Notes: a model not told the origin generated them from the letters alone. A DNA stretch of 64,000 nt from JAPKYZ01 sp033763835 (GCA_033763835.1 JANRJS010000039.1:1-64000); one strand, 5' to 3'. Counted from the stretch's first letter, positions 23,462 to 33,017 are shown. A program made the numbers and translations.

Positions 23462-25021
23462 TTAGTGCGCCGCCATCGCCGGGCGATACGTGGAGACGCC
23501 GCGCCGGTTTTCGAAGTTTTTGGTTTCGATCGTAATGTTCTTGAATTCGGCCGAATGCCGGAACTCCTCGACGACCTCGGCGATATCGTGATCGATATAG
23601 AGAGCTTTTGTACCGTCGATGGTCAAGTGAGAATTGTTAGGAATACTCCTTAGCATGTCCTTGATTGCGGCTTTGTGGATAAAAGTCGCATCTTTGTTCA
23701 AGCGCAGTAAATAATAGCTGTCTTGATTGACCAGCGTGAGCGGCTGGTGATGATTGGCGCGGATGACGAAAAACAAACCCACTACCAGTCCGATCGCAAC
23801 GCCGATGAGCAGGTCGGACAGAACGATCGCCACAACGGTGACGATAAAGGGCAGAAACTGACCCCAGCCCGCCGCGTACATGTTCCTGAACAGATCGATA
23901 CGGGCCAGCCGGTAGCCGATGACGATGAGAATCGCCGCAAGCGCGGCCAGGGGGGTGCGGTTCAAAACGCCGGGTATCGCCAAGACGGCCACAAGCAGCA
24001 GAATGCCGTGCGTAAAGGACGACCATCGGGTACGGGCGCCCGCGTAGATGTTGGCGGAAGTACGCACCACTACGGACGTGACAGGCAGTCCGCCAATGAG
24101 ACCGGAAATGAAATTCCCCAAGCCTTGCGCCACCAATTCCCGGTTCGGCGAAGAGATGCGCTTTTGCGGGTCGAGCTTATCGGCCGCTTCGAGCGACAGC
24201 AACGATTCCAGACTGGCGACCACGGCTAGCGTGGCCGCCGTGGTGTACACCCGCCGGTCGGAAAGCGCCGCAAAATCGGGCCAACGGAACTGACCGAAAA
24301 ACTCCCGCAGGTTCGCCGAAACGGGCAGCCGCACTAAGTGTTCCGGATCCGAAAGATAGAAGGATCCGAACGCAACCCGGAAAAGTTCGTTTAGCCCGAT
24401 GCCGAGCGCCACCACGATCAACGGTCCGGGCACGGCGCGCAACCAAGCCATTCGCTTGATCTCCGGACGCTCCCACAACAGCAGAACGGCGAGACTAATG
24501 GCCGAGATCGCCACCGCCGGTCCGTTCATGCTGAGGACGGCGTGCACGATGTCGGTTAAGGTGTTCTCGCCCGCCGCCTCGAGGAAACTCAAGTCTCCCT
24601 CATAGTCTTTGTCGCGGCCCAGTGCATGAGGAATCTGCTTAAGAACGATGACGATGCCGATCGCCGCCAGCATGCCCTTAATGACGGCGTTGGGCACGTA
24701 ATTAGAAAGCGATCCGAGCCTCGCCAATCCCAGCGCCACTTGCAGCACACCGGAGCAAACGACGGCGGTCAAGAAGATCTCGAACTTCCCGAGATTCTGG
24801 ATCGCGGTGGCGACGATGACTGCCAAGCCGGCCGCCGGTCCGCTGACCGAGACTTCCGATCCCGACAGAATCGCGACCACGGTACCGCCGACGATGCCGG
24901 CGATCACTCCCGCGAATAGAGGAGCTCCCGAAGCGAGAGCGATGCCCAAACAGAGCGGTAACGCCACCAAAAAAACCACTAAGCCGGCCGAAAGGTCGGC
25001 TTTCAGGTCGTGACGCACCAT
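23462..25021 (-). CDS. SulP-family anion transporter with STAS domain
   Basis: A 519-aa transporter. About 12 membrane segments include LVALPLCLGIALASGAPL and the family stretch SGPAAGLAVIVATAIQ. A C-terminal STAS-like domain ends at about residue 510 (DGTKALYIDHDIAEVVEEF). SulP proteins carry sulfate, bicarbonate or other anions. Pairing with carbonic anhydrase by a two-base gap favours bicarbonate, as in BicA-like systems. Sulfate cannot be excluded. Confidence 0.85.
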   Translation of the reverse strand: MVRHDLKADLSAGLVVFLVALPLCLGIALASGAPLFAGVIAGIVGGTVVAILSGSEVSVSGPAAGLAVIVATAIQNLGKFEIFLTAVVCSGVLQVALGLARLGSLSNYVPNAVIKGMLAAIGIVIVLKQIPHALGRDKDYEGDLSFLEAAGENTLTDIVHAVLSMNGPAVAISAISLAVLLLWERPEIKRMAWLRAVPGPLIVVALGIGLNELFRVAFGSFYLSDPEHLVRLPVSANLREFFGQFRWPDFAALSDRRVYTTAATLAVVASLESLLSLEAADKLDPQKRISSPNRELVAQGLGNFISGLIGGLPVTSVVVRTSANIYAGARTRWSSFTHGILLLVAVLAIPGVLNRTPLAALAAILIVIGYRLARIDLFRNMYAAGWGQFLPFIVTVVAIVLSDLLIGVAIGLVVGLFFVIRANHHQPLTLVNQDSYYLLRLNKDATFIHKAAIKDMLRSIPNNSHLTIDGTKALYIDHDIAEVVEEFRHSAEFKNITIETKNFENRRGVSTYRPAMAAH

Positions 25022-25052
25022 CCAAGAATACTAAACGAAATTTGGATACCGG

Positions 25053-25089
25053 AAAAATGCCGAAAGGGCGAAGCCGAAGCCTCGCCCTT
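25053..25089 (-). terminator. Intrinsic terminator for PEP-CTERM gene
   Basis: On the minus strand AAGGGCGA and TCGCCCTT make a perfect eight-pair stem with a ten-base loop. A run of five T follows seven bases later. It sits 41 bases after the stop codon of the PEP-CTERM gene. The T-run is a little distant, so efficiency is uncertain. Confidence 0.65.
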
Positions 25090-25129
25090 CTACCCACAGC
25101 TTAGGTTGTGTGCGGATCCCGATTCGTGT

Positions 25130-25888
25130 CTAGGCCCGCTTCTTCCTCCACAACCAAGCGCCGATCAGTCCTGTACCGAGCATGGCGTAAGTGGACGGCT
25201 CGGGGGTCGGGACCGGCTCTCCGTAGATAAAATCGTCCATCGCGGCGGGAGACGCCGTGGTTCCACTGACGATACGGACGCGGAAGATGTCCGGATTGTC
25301 GAACTTCACGCCGAGAAACGAGAAAGTCTTCTCGCCGGCGAAGGGCGCAACGTCGTACTTGCCGAGCGATGCGCCGGTGATCGTGAAGAACTCCATAGAA
25401 GCGGTGAGTGCGTCGTCCACGTCGAGGAAGATCACGCCAAAACCGTTGGTCTTGGACGGCGTCTTCTGATCGGCGGGCGAGAAGAAGAACACGTCGGTTT
25501 GGAAGCTTCCGACGGGCAGAAACGCGCGTCCACTAAAGGATGCGAACTCGTCGGCGGCTCCGGGAATCGGGGTGATGAATTTGTCGCCTGGCGTCGTGTT
25601 GACGTTGCCGCGCGCGCGGCCGGGCGTGTTGCCATTGAAGAAGTCGCCGGGGAAAGGATCGGAGGAAGCGGCGGGAACGCCGTTCCAGTTAATTTCGCGA
25701 CGCCCGCCGACGAAGACTTCCGGATTATTGGCGTTCAGGGCGCCGAGCGAAGCACGGAAAAGGTCGAGTTCCGGAGTAATCGACGCTTGATCGGCTCCTG
25801 AAGCCGAGAAGACGGTTGCGCCAAAGGCGGGGGACAAGCCGGCCACGAGGCCAGCCACAAGGATTGTAGCGATTTGGGTGAACTTCAT
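25130..25888 (-). CDS. PEP-CTERM anchored exported protein
   Basis: A 252-aa protein. Signal peptide (ILVAGLVAGLSPAFGA), a beta-rich body with SGADQASITPELDLFRASLGALN and a C-terminal PEP-CTERM tail: PTPEPS, a hydrophobic helix (YAMLGTGLIGAWLW) and RKKRA. The tail is processed by an exosortase (EpsH/XrtA type), which must be encoded elsewhere. PEP-CTERM proteins are often exopolysaccharide- or surface-associated. The body does not match a named domain. It is a monocistronic unit with its own terminator. Confidence 0.88.
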   Translation of the reverse strand: MKFTQIATILVAGLVAGLSPAFGATVFSASGADQASITPELDLFRASLGALNANNPEVFVGGRREINWNGVPAASSDPFPGDFFNGNTPGRARGNVNTTPGDKFITPIPGAADEFASFSGRAFLPVGSFQTDVFFFSPADQKTPSKTNGFGVIFLDVDDALTASMEFFTITGASLGKYDVAPFAGEKTFSFLGVKFDNPDIFRVRIVSGTTASPAAMDDFIYGEPVPTPEPSTYAMLGTGLIGAWLWRKKRA

Positions 25889-25996
25889 GAAGGCAGTATG
25901 CGATCCGGACCGGTCGAAAGACCTTAGGTGCGCCTGCGTTTTACATAAAGTTTCCCTAAAAGAACCATGGGGTGGAATTTAGAATAGGGAAAGGCG

Positions 25997-28447
25997 ATGA
26001 TCGGCGAACGGGTCGGCCCTTACGAAGTCGTTGAAAAAATTGGGGAAGGCGGCATGGGCGTAGTCTATAAAGCTCGCGATACGCGCCTGGGCCGATGGGT
26101 TGCGCTCAAGCGACTGCACGGTTCCGCGGCAAAGCGATTCGAGCGTGAGGCACGGGCCATCGCCGCCTTGGCGCACCCGAACATTTGCGCACTGTACGAC
26201 ATCGGCGAAAACTATTTGGTGATGGAGTATGTAGCGGGAGCCGCCGTTCACGGGCCGCAACCCATCGACACCGCTCTGCGAATCGCGGCGCAGGTGGCCT
26301 CGGCGCTGGCCTCCGCGCATGCCGCGGGGATCGTCCATCGCGACGTGAAGCCGAGCAATCTTATCCTAACGGCCGATGGGCTGGTGAAGGTGCTCGATTT
26401 CGGTTTGGCGAAACGAGCCGGAGCCGGGGAAAGTGCACTATCGGACGAACCCACTGCGTCCTTTAGCCCCACGCACGAAGGAACGATCGTCGGCTCCGTC
26501 CCCTACATGTCGCCGGAGCAAGCCGAAGGAAAGCCGGTAGACCCGCGGTCCGACATCTTCAGTTTCGGATCGGTGATGTACGAACTGTTCACGGGCCAAC
26601 GCGCGTTCGAAGGCGGATCGCGGGCGCGCACGCTTGCGAGGGTTCTAAACGACGAGCCCCGCGCTCTCAGCGAGCTAGTTGCGGGCATTCCGCCGAGCGT
26701 CGAAGGAATTGTGCTGCGGTGTTTGCGCAAAGAGCCCGCCCGGCGCTGGCAGCGCATGGAAGAAGTGAAAGCGGCCATCGAGGACGCCATCGAAGAACGC
26801 CGCTCCACCGGACAGCAGCGGGCCGCGAAGCGATCCATCGTCTACTCTTTCGGACCGTTCCGCTTAAATCCGGTGGAACGCCAGTTGATCCGCAACGGAC
26901 GCCCCGTGGCGATTACGCCGAAGGCCCTCGAATTGTTGACCTTGCTAGTCGAGAATCAGGGGCATGTACTGAGTAAGGACGAACTGATGAAGCGCGTCTG
27001 GGCGGACGCGTTCGTCGAGGAGAGCAACCTCGTCCAGAACATTTCCGTGTTGCGGCGTTTGTTGGGGCAAACGGCGGCGGGGGAGTTTATCGAGACCGTC
27101 CCGCGATTCGGCTACCGTTGGGTGGCGGCGGTGGAATCGAACGGCGAAACCCCTTCTCAAGCGCCCGCCGTGTCGGCCCCCGCCGATCCCGAAACCCGCT
27201 ATGCGCGATCCGGCGACGTCAACATCGCCTATCAAGTGCTGGGCGACGGTCCCATCGATCTGGTATTCGTCATGGGCTGGGTTTCGCATCTCGAGTACTT
27301 TTGGCGGGAGCCGAACTTCGCCCGGTTTCTGCGGCGGCTGGCTTCATTTTCGCGGCTGATCCTGTTCGACAAGCGCGGCACCGGTCTTTCCGATCGAGTG
27401 CCTTTGACGGCGCTGCCGACGCTCGAACAACGGATGGACGACGTACGGGCGGTGCTCTCGGCGGCGGGATCGAATCGCGCGGCGGTGTTCGGGGTGTCGG
27501 AAGGCGGACCGATGTCGGCGCTTTTTGCGGCCACCTATCCCGAGCAGTGCCAAGCGCTGGTTATGGTGGGCAGCTACGCGCGGCGGTTGCGCGACGAAAA
27601 CTATCCCTGGGGACCAACGGCGGCGGAGCGCGAAGTGTTTCTGCGGAAGATTCGCGACGAATGGGGCGGTCCGGTGGGAATCGAGGAACGCGCGCCGTCG
27701 ATGGCCGGGGATCCGGCTTTCCGGGAATGGTGGTCGGTTTACTTGCGCATGGGCGCGAGTCCCGGCGCGGCGATCGCGCTAACGCAAATGAACGCCGAGA
27801 TCGATGTCCGGCACGTGTTGCCGAGCGTGCGCGTGCCCGCCCTGGTAATCCATCGCACCGGCGATCAAGTGTTCAAGATCGACGAGGGCCGTTACATCGC
27901 GTCGCTTATTCCCGGCGCGAAGTTCGCGGAGTTGCCCGGCGACGATCATCTGCCGTTTTGCGGGCGACAGGAAGACATCCTGGCCGAGGTGGAGGATTTT
28001 CTGGCGCGCGTCCGGTCGAGCCAAGAAGTGGAGCGAGTTTTGGCGACGGTGCTGATCGTTGACGCGCCGCCGTCGATGGCCGCGGAAGTCGGACGGGAGA
28101 TCGCGGCACATCGCGGTCATGAAACGCCGCCTCATGCCGTATTCGACGGTCCGGCGCGGGCCATCCGCTGCGCGTCGGCGATCCTGGCGCGCGGACGCCG
28201 CGCGGGCGTCGAGATTCGCGCGGGGCTGCATACGGGCGAATGCGACCGGTTAGGCAGCGGAGCCATTAGCGGAGTTGCCGTCGAAATCGCGGAACGCGTC
28301 TTGGAAGCGGCGCCTCCCGGAACCGTGGTGGTCTCGAATACGGTACGCGATTTGGTGGCGGGTTCGGGACTTGCGTTCGCGCCGATGGCTGGGGCCAAGA
28401 TCTCGACGCCGCACGGCGAATGGCGGCTGTTCCGCGTGGCGGCGTAG
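25997..28447 (+). CDS. Ser/Thr kinase - winged helix - alpha/beta hydrolase - pseudo-cyclase fusion
   Basis: An 816-aa protein with four modules. Residues about 1-275 are a Hanks kinase: GEGGMG, Lys38, HRD 114-116, DFG 134-136, SPEQ. About 280-377 is an OmpR/CadC-type winged helix (ITPKALELLTLLVENQG, SVLRRLLG, FGYRWVA). About 395-660 is an alpha/beta hydrolase with nucleophile Ser501 in GVSEGG and His in GDDHLP. About 675-816 resembles class III cyclase (RAGLHTGE, EIAERV) but a deletion removes the GDG metal loop, so it should be inactive. There is no membrane helix. AAAGG precedes ATG. It could phosphorylate and regulate transcription directly. Confidence 0.88.
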   Translation: MIGERVGPYEVVEKIGEGGMGVVYKARDTRLGRWVALKRLHGSAAKRFEREARAIAALAHPNICALYDIGENYLVMEYVAGAAVHGPQPIDTALRIAAQVASALASAHAAGIVHRDVKPSNLILTADGLVKVLDFGLAKRAGAGESALSDEPTASFSPTHEGTIVGSVPYMSPEQAEGKPVDPRSDIFSFGSVMYELFTGQRAFEGGSRARTLARVLNDEPRALSELVAGIPPSVEGIVLRCLRKEPARRWQRMEEVKAAIEDAIEERRSTGQQRAAKRSIVYSFGPFRLNPVERQLIRNGRPVAITPKALELLTLLVENQGHVLSKDELMKRVWADAFVEESNLVQNISVLRRLLGQTAAGEFIETVPRFGYRWVAAVESNGETPSQAPAVSAPADPETRYARSGDVNIAYQVLGDGPIDLVFVMGWVSHLEYFWREPNFARFLRRLASFSRLILFDKRGTGLSDRVPLTALPTLEQRMDDVRAVLSAAGSNRAAVFGVSEGGPMSALFAATYPEQCQALVMVGSYARRLRDENYPWGPTAAEREVFLRKIRDEWGGPVGIEERAPSMAGDPAFREWWSVYLRMGASPGAAIALTQMNAEIDVRHVLPSVRVPALVIHRTGDQVFKIDEGRYIASLIPGAKFAELPGDDHLPFCGRQEDILAEVEDFLARVRSSQEVERVLATVLIVDAPPSMAAEVGREIAAHRGHETPPHAVFDGPARAIRCASAILARGRRAGVEIRAGLHTGECDRLGSGAISGVAVEIAERVLEAAPPGTVVVSNTVRDLVAGSGLAFAPMAGAKISTPHGEWRLFRVAA

Positions 28448-28472
28448 CCTCGCCTGTCACAATAATCCCTAC

Positions 28473-29177
28473 GTGGACTGGATAACTTCTCCTTCGGCTT
28501 GGATCGCGCTCGCGACCCTGACGGCGCTCGAGATCGTTCTCGGCATCGACAACATCATTTTCATTTCCATCCTGGCGGACCGCTTACCGGTGGCGCAGCG
28601 CAAGCGCGCGCGAACGGTGGGTTTGGCGGCGGCGATGATTACACGGCTGCTGCTGTTGTTTTCGCTCGGCGCAATTATGCGCCTGACCAAGCCGCTGTTC
28701 GAGGTCTTTGGGCGCGCGATTTCCGGCCGCGACTTGATCCTGCTGGTGGGTGGATTGTTTCTGCTCTACAAAGCGACGCACGAGATCCACGAAATGATGG
28801 AGGGCGATAGCGACCGCGAGCGCGCCTCGACGGCGTCGAAGTTCGGCGAAGTGATCCTGCAGATCATGGTGCTCGACGTCGTGTTCTCGCTCGATTCGGT
28901 GATTACGGCGGTGGGTATGGCGGAGCACATCGAAGTGATGGTGGCGGCCGTCGTGATCTCGGTGGGAATCATGATGTGGGCGGCGGCACCGGTGGCGAAC
29001 TTCGTACAGGCGCACCCGACGGTGAAGATGCTGGCGCTGGCGTTTTTGCTTTTGGTGGGTATGACGCTGGTCGCCGACGGGTTCGGCTTCCACGTGCCGA
29101 AAGGCTACATCTACTTTGCGATGGCGTTCTCGCTGCTTGTCGAAATGCTCAATCTTCGCGCGGCGAAGAAAAGGTAA
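28473..29177 (+). CDS. TerC-family membrane protein
   Basis: A 234-aa membrane protein of the TerC/YkoY/Alx family. The core motif EIVLGIDNIIFISILADRL carries the conserved Asp and Asn, and VFSLDSVITAVGM repeats the pattern. There are about seven helices. The family exports or balances metals such as Mn2+ and is linked to tellurite resistance and metalation of exported proteins. A GTG start is required. It follows the kinase fusion by 25 bases and overlaps the convergent MFS gene by 29. Confidence 0.88.
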   Translation: MDWITSPSAWIALATLTALEIVLGIDNIIFISILADRLPVAQRKRARTVGLAAAMITRLLLLFSLGAIMRLTKPLFEVFGRAISGRDLILLVGGLFLLYKATHEIHEMMEGDSDRERASTASKFGEVILQIMVLDVVFSLDSVITAVGMAEHIEVMVAAVVISVGIMMWAAAPVANFVQAHPTVKMLALAFLLLVGMTLVADGFGFHVPKGYIYFAMAFSLLVEMLNLRAAKKR

Positions 29178-30342
29178 GCGCAAGTAGCAGCGAAGTGCCG
29201 ATCAGCGGGATCACCGCCGCCGCGACCAACACCGGGGTGTAGGAGAAGCGGTCCACTACCCAGCCGATGGAGAGCGTTGAGATAATCGAGCCGATACCCG
29301 CCGCCGTGCCGCCCAATCCGGCGATGGCGCCCACGCGGGACTGAGGATAGAGATCGCTGGGCAAGGTCTGCACGTTGTTGACCCAGGCTTGGAATCCGAA
29401 CATCACCACCGCGATCCAGGCTAGCGCCGCGCCCGCCGTGGGAGCGCTTGCGATAAACCCGCTGCAGGCCATGCACGCCGCGCCCAACAGAATCACGCCG
29501 CGCCGTGCGTTCGCCACCGTCCAGCCGCGCGCGATCAGCCAACCGGCCAGCGCTCCGCCGCCGAGGCTCCCCGCGTCGGCCGCGACGTAGGGCAGCCAGG
29601 CGAACGCGCCAATCTCTTTGAGCGTCAATCCGCGCGCGGTCGAAAGATAGAGCGGCATCCAGGTGAGATACAGCCACCAAGCCGGATCGGTAAACAGACG
29701 CGCGAAGATAATGCCCCAGATGCGGCGGTCGCGAAACAGGCCAGTGGCGCGTTCCTGCGCGGCCGCTGGTTGCGGCGCGGCGCGCTCCCGATAGAGAACC
29801 AGCCACGCAGCGAGCCATACGAAGCCCAGCGATCCCGTAAACAGAAACGTCGCCTGCCAACCGAACTTTGTCTGCAGCCAGACGATCAGCGGTAGCGCGA
29901 CGATGTTGCCGATAGCGACGCCGCTGTTGAAGATGCCCATCGCAAAGGCGCGCTCGCGAGCCGGGAACCACGCCGCGATCACTTTCGCCGCGCCGGGCCA
30001 GTTGCCCGCTTCGCCCAGCCCGAGAACGAATCGGCAGACGCTCAACGCGCGGGCGCTGCCCGCGAACGCATGCGCCATTGCGGCGAGCGACCACACGATC
30101 ACCGACAGGCTGAATCCGCGCTTCGTGCCGATCCGGTCGTACAAACGGCCGGAAAGGCCGTGGCTCGCGGTGTAGGCGACCAGGAACCAAGTGCTGATTG
30201 CCGCGTAATCGAGATTCGACAACCCGAAGTTCTTTTGGATGACGGGCGCGAGAACGGAAACCGTCAGCCGGTCGATGAAGTTGATGAAGGTCGCAAAGAA
30301 GACCAGCGCTATCGCAGTCCACCGGTATCTGTCCGGTGTCAC
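29149..30342 (-). CDS. MFS anion:cation symporter, hexuronate-type
   Basis: A 397-aa major facilitator with 12 helices. FINFIDRLTVSVLAPVI, LGLGEAGNWPGAAKVIAAWFP and ARAFTDPAWWL-like positions recall the ACS family that includes hexuronate and galactarate transporters (ExuT/GarP). The substrate is uncertain, but a mannonate-dehydratase-like protein is encoded in the same window. It immediately follows the D-threonine-aldolase-like gene, stop and start adjacent, suggesting one transcript. Confidence 0.85.
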   Translation of the reverse strand: MTPDRYRWTAIALVFFATFINFIDRLTVSVLAPVIQKNFGLSNLDYAAISTWFLVAYTASHGLSGRLYDRIGTKRGFSLSVIVWSLAAMAHAFAGSARALSVCRFVLGLGEAGNWPGAAKVIAAWFPARERAFAMGIFNSGVAIGNIVALPLIVWLQTKFGWQATFLFTGSLGFVWLAAWLVLYRERAAPQPAAAQERATGLFRDRRIWGIIFARLFTDPAWWLYLTWMPLYLSTARGLTLKEIGAFAWLPYVAADAGSLGGGALAGWLIARGWTVANARRGVILLGAACMACSGFIASAPTAGAALAWIAVVMFGFQAWVNNVQTLPSDLYPQSRVGAIAGLGGTAAGIGSIISTLSIGWVVDRFSYTPVLVAAAVIPLIGTSLLLALTFSSPRED

Positions 30343-31554
30343 CTATTGCGACATTCCGCGCGCGGTGATCTTCCAGACCGCTTCGACGCTGCCGCCGCGG
30401 TGGCACCAAATCCGGTCGTAGAGATTGACGTTGGGGTCGCAGTGCGGCACGGTGAACTCGACGCGGTCTCCCAGGTTGAGTGCGGAAGCGCCCTTCATGT
30501 CGATCCGCCCGTGCTCGTCGCCCGCCCACGCGTAAGCGAATTGCGGATGCGATACCGATTGCGGAACCCCGCCCGAATCGGTGGCGAAACTCTTCAAGCC
30601 GGCGTCGACGATGGCGATGTCGTCGGCGGGCTTCGAGTAGACGCTCGCAACGACGGTCAGCGAATGCCCGAAGTCGGTGTAGCGCTCGTTGCCGTCGGAG
30701 CCGCCGATCGACGCGTAGCCCTGATCCATGAACACGTAGCTGCCGGGCTGGAGTTCGGTGACGCCGTCGATCTGGCTATCGATGTTGTAAGTACCGGTGG
30801 AACCGCCCGAAAGCCAAGGGCAAGGAATACCGGCCTTCTCCATCATGTGCCGCGTTTCGACGGCCATCCCCATAAACTCGCGAGAGACGCGGGTGCGCTC
30901 GGCGAAGCCCTTCACGTGCGACGCGTTGCCGGAGTACGCCTGCAAACCGGCGAGCTTCAGATTCTTCATCTCGAAGATCGCTTTCGCCAAACCCAACGCC
31001 GGAGCGCCAGGCGTAATGCCGGTGCGCTTGCCGACCAAAAGATCGATGGCGACGTTGATTTTTTGTTTCGACGCCGCGGCCGCGTCATTCAGCTCTTGCG
31101 CGTTTTGCGCGTTATCGACGACAAAAATGGTCTCGGGGCGTTTGGCGGCGAGACGCAGACCGCGCTCGATTCGATGCCGGCCGGCGAGGGATCCGGTGAC
31201 GAGCAGTCCCGACACACCGTCCGATGCTAATCCCTCGGCCTCGCTGATCTTCGCGGCGCATGCGCCAACGGCTCCGGCGGCCATCAAGCGCCGGGCGATC
31301 TCGCCGCATTTGTGGGTCTTGGCATGGGGCCGCAGAGCGCGTCCGGACGCCTTGGCGTGCTTCGCCATGCGGTCTACGTTGCGCTCGAAGATGTCGAGAT
31401 CGAGCACCAGCGCCGGAGTGGGTAAGTCGTCTTTCGAGACTTTACCCTTTAGATCGTTGCGCGCAATGAGACGCTCGATTTCGCTCCAGGTGCGTCCCGC
31501 GCCTTTCACGACGGCCGGAACGAGAGTGGCTGCCATAAATAAACGTCTCTCCAT
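30343..31554 (-). CDS. D-threonine aldolase/D-serine dehydratase-like PLP protein, exported
   Basis: A 403-aa fold-type III (alanine-racemase-like) PLP enzyme. The cofactor lysine is in RPHAKTHKC, and the metal site HCDPNV near the C-terminus matches D-threonine aldolase and DSD1. PGSYVFMDQGYA and GLKSFATDSG are family motifs. It probably cleaves or dehydrates a D-amino acid. A leader-like N-terminus (MERRLFMAATLVPAVVKG) would export it, which is unusual for a PLP enzyme. It shares a transcript with the MFS transporter, suggesting uptake of the product or substrate. Confidence 0.82.
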   Translation of the reverse strand: MERRLFMAATLVPAVVKGAGRTWSEIERLIARNDLKGKVSKDDLPTPALVLDLDIFERNVDRMAKHAKASGRALRPHAKTHKCGEIARRLMAAGAVGACAAKISEAEGLASDGVSGLLVTGSLAGRHRIERGLRLAAKRPETIFVVDNAQNAQELNDAAAASKQKINVAIDLLVGKRTGITPGAPALGLAKAIFEMKNLKLAGLQAYSGNASHVKGFAERTRVSREFMGMAVETRHMMEKAGIPCPWLSGGSTGTYNIDSQIDGVTELQPGSYVFMDQGYASIGGSDGNERYTDFGHSLTVVASVYSKPADDIAIVDAGLKSFATDSGGVPQSVSHPQFAYAWAGDEHGRIDMKGASALNLGDRVEFTVPHCDPNVNLYDRIWCHRGGSVEAVWKITARGMSQ

Positions 31555-31594
31555 GATAAGGAAGCATACACCCGCGACGGTAAGATGAAGGGAA

Positions 31595-33013
31595 ATGTCC
31601 GAATTCGACTACGATCTGCTGGTAATCGGCTCCGGCCCAGCCGGCCAGCGGGCGGCAATTCAAGCGGCGAAGCTCAACAAGAAAGTCGGCATCGTCGAAC
31701 GCAAAAGCGTGGTCGGCGGCGTGAGCGTCAACCTCGGAACCATTCCGTCGAAAACGTTTCGGGAAGCGGTGCTCGACCTTTCGGGCTATCGCGACAAGAC
31801 GTTCTATGGGCAATCGCATTCGAACAAACAGGGCATTACGATCGCCGATTTATTGACGCGTTGCGATCAAGTGATCCGGCACGAGATCGATGTGATGCGC
31901 GATCAGTTGCAGCGCAATGGCGTCGAAGTGATTCCGGCGACGGCGTCGTTCAGCGACCCGCACACGATTAATCTCCAGGCGCTCGACGGGCGCGGCCTGC
32001 GACTGGTTCGCGCACGCAATGTAGTAATCGCGACGGGAACGGAAACGACTCGCGATCCGCACATTCCGTTCGACGGGCGGCGCATCTTCACCAGCGACGA
32101 CGTGCTTTGGCTCGATAAGCTGCCGCGCACGCTGGCGGTGATCGGCGCGGGGGTCATCGGCTCCGAGTACGCGAGTATGTTCGCCGCGCTCGGCGTGCGC
32201 GTCACGCTGGTCGACAAAAGGCCGCGCCTGCTGCCATTCGTCGACGAGGAAATTTCCGATTCGTTGGCCTACCAGTTGCGCGAAAATCGCGTGACGTTGC
32301 GGCTGGGAGAAGAAGTTTCCAAACTGGAAGTCTTCGAGGACGAGAACGGCGAGCGAGTGCGGATCGTTCTCGCTTCCGGGAAACAGATCGTCGCGGAGAA
32401 GGCGCTCTACTCGATCGGACGCACGGGCAACACGAGTCATCTCAATTTGGAGGCGGCCGGACTCGCGCCCGACGATCGCGGCCGCTTGAAAGTGAACGAA
32501 AACTACCAGACCGCCGTGCCGAATCTTTACGCGGTCGGCGACGTGATCGGCTTCCCCAGCCTAGCCTCGACATCAATGGAGCAAGGCCGAATCGCCGCCT
32601 GTCACGCCTTTGGAATCAAGGCGCAAACGTTTCCCGATCTGTTTCCGTATGGGATTTATTCGATTCCCGAAATCTCGATGGTCGGCAAGAACGAAGAGGA
32701 GCTAACGCTCGAAGGGGTTCCTTACGAGATTGGAAAAGCCCGATACAAAGAAATCGCCCGCGGGCAGATCATCGGCGACATTACGGGGTTGCTCAAGCTG
32801 ATTTTTCACGCGGAGTCGCGAATGCTTCTGGGAGTCCACATCATCGGCGAAGGCGCGAGCGAACTCATCCACATCGGCCAAGCGGTACTGAGCTTCGGCG
32901 GCGACATCAATTACTTCGTCAACACCGTGTTCAACTACCCGACGCTGGCCGAATGCTACAAAGTGGCGGCGTTCGACGGGATCAACCGGTTGGGGATGTT
33001 TCAGAAGACCTAA
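31595..33013 (+). CDS. sthA: Soluble NAD(P) transhydrogenase SthA
   Basis: A 472-aa flavoprotein that transfers hydride between NADPH and NAD. The FAD site is GSGPAGQRAAIQAA, and a second Rossmann site is GAGVIGSEYASMFAALG. Where disulfide oxidoreductases have CxxxxC, this has NLGTIPSK, the SthA signature. The C-terminal interface domain has YGIYSIPEISMVG. Length matches the E. coli enzyme (466 aa). It starts divergently from the aldolase-like gene with a 40-base gap. Confidence 0.94.
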   Translation: MSEFDYDLLVIGSGPAGQRAAIQAAKLNKKVGIVERKSVVGGVSVNLGTIPSKTFREAVLDLSGYRDKTFYGQSHSNKQGITIADLLTRCDQVIRHEIDVMRDQLQRNGVEVIPATASFSDPHTINLQALDGRGLRLVRARNVVIATGTETTRDPHIPFDGRRIFTSDDVLWLDKLPRTLAVIGAGVIGSEYASMFAALGVRVTLVDKRPRLLPFVDEEISDSLAYQLRENRVTLRLGEEVSKLEVFEDENGERVRIVLASGKQIVAEKALYSIGRTGNTSHLNLEAAGLAPDDRGRLKVNENYQTAVPNLYAVGDVIGFPSLASTSMEQGRIAACHAFGIKAQTFPDLFPYGIYSIPEISMVGKNEEELTLEGVPYEIGKARYKEIARGQIIGDITGLLKLIFHAESRMLLGVHIIGEGASELIHIGQAVLSFGGDINYFVNTVFNYPTLAECYKVAAFDGINRLGMFQKT

Positions 33014-33017
33014 TCGA

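Noticed and set aside
29111..30529. 472-aa minus-strand frame over the MFS gene
   Set aside because: Arg-rich shadow frame; the MFS frame has 12 hydrophobic segments.
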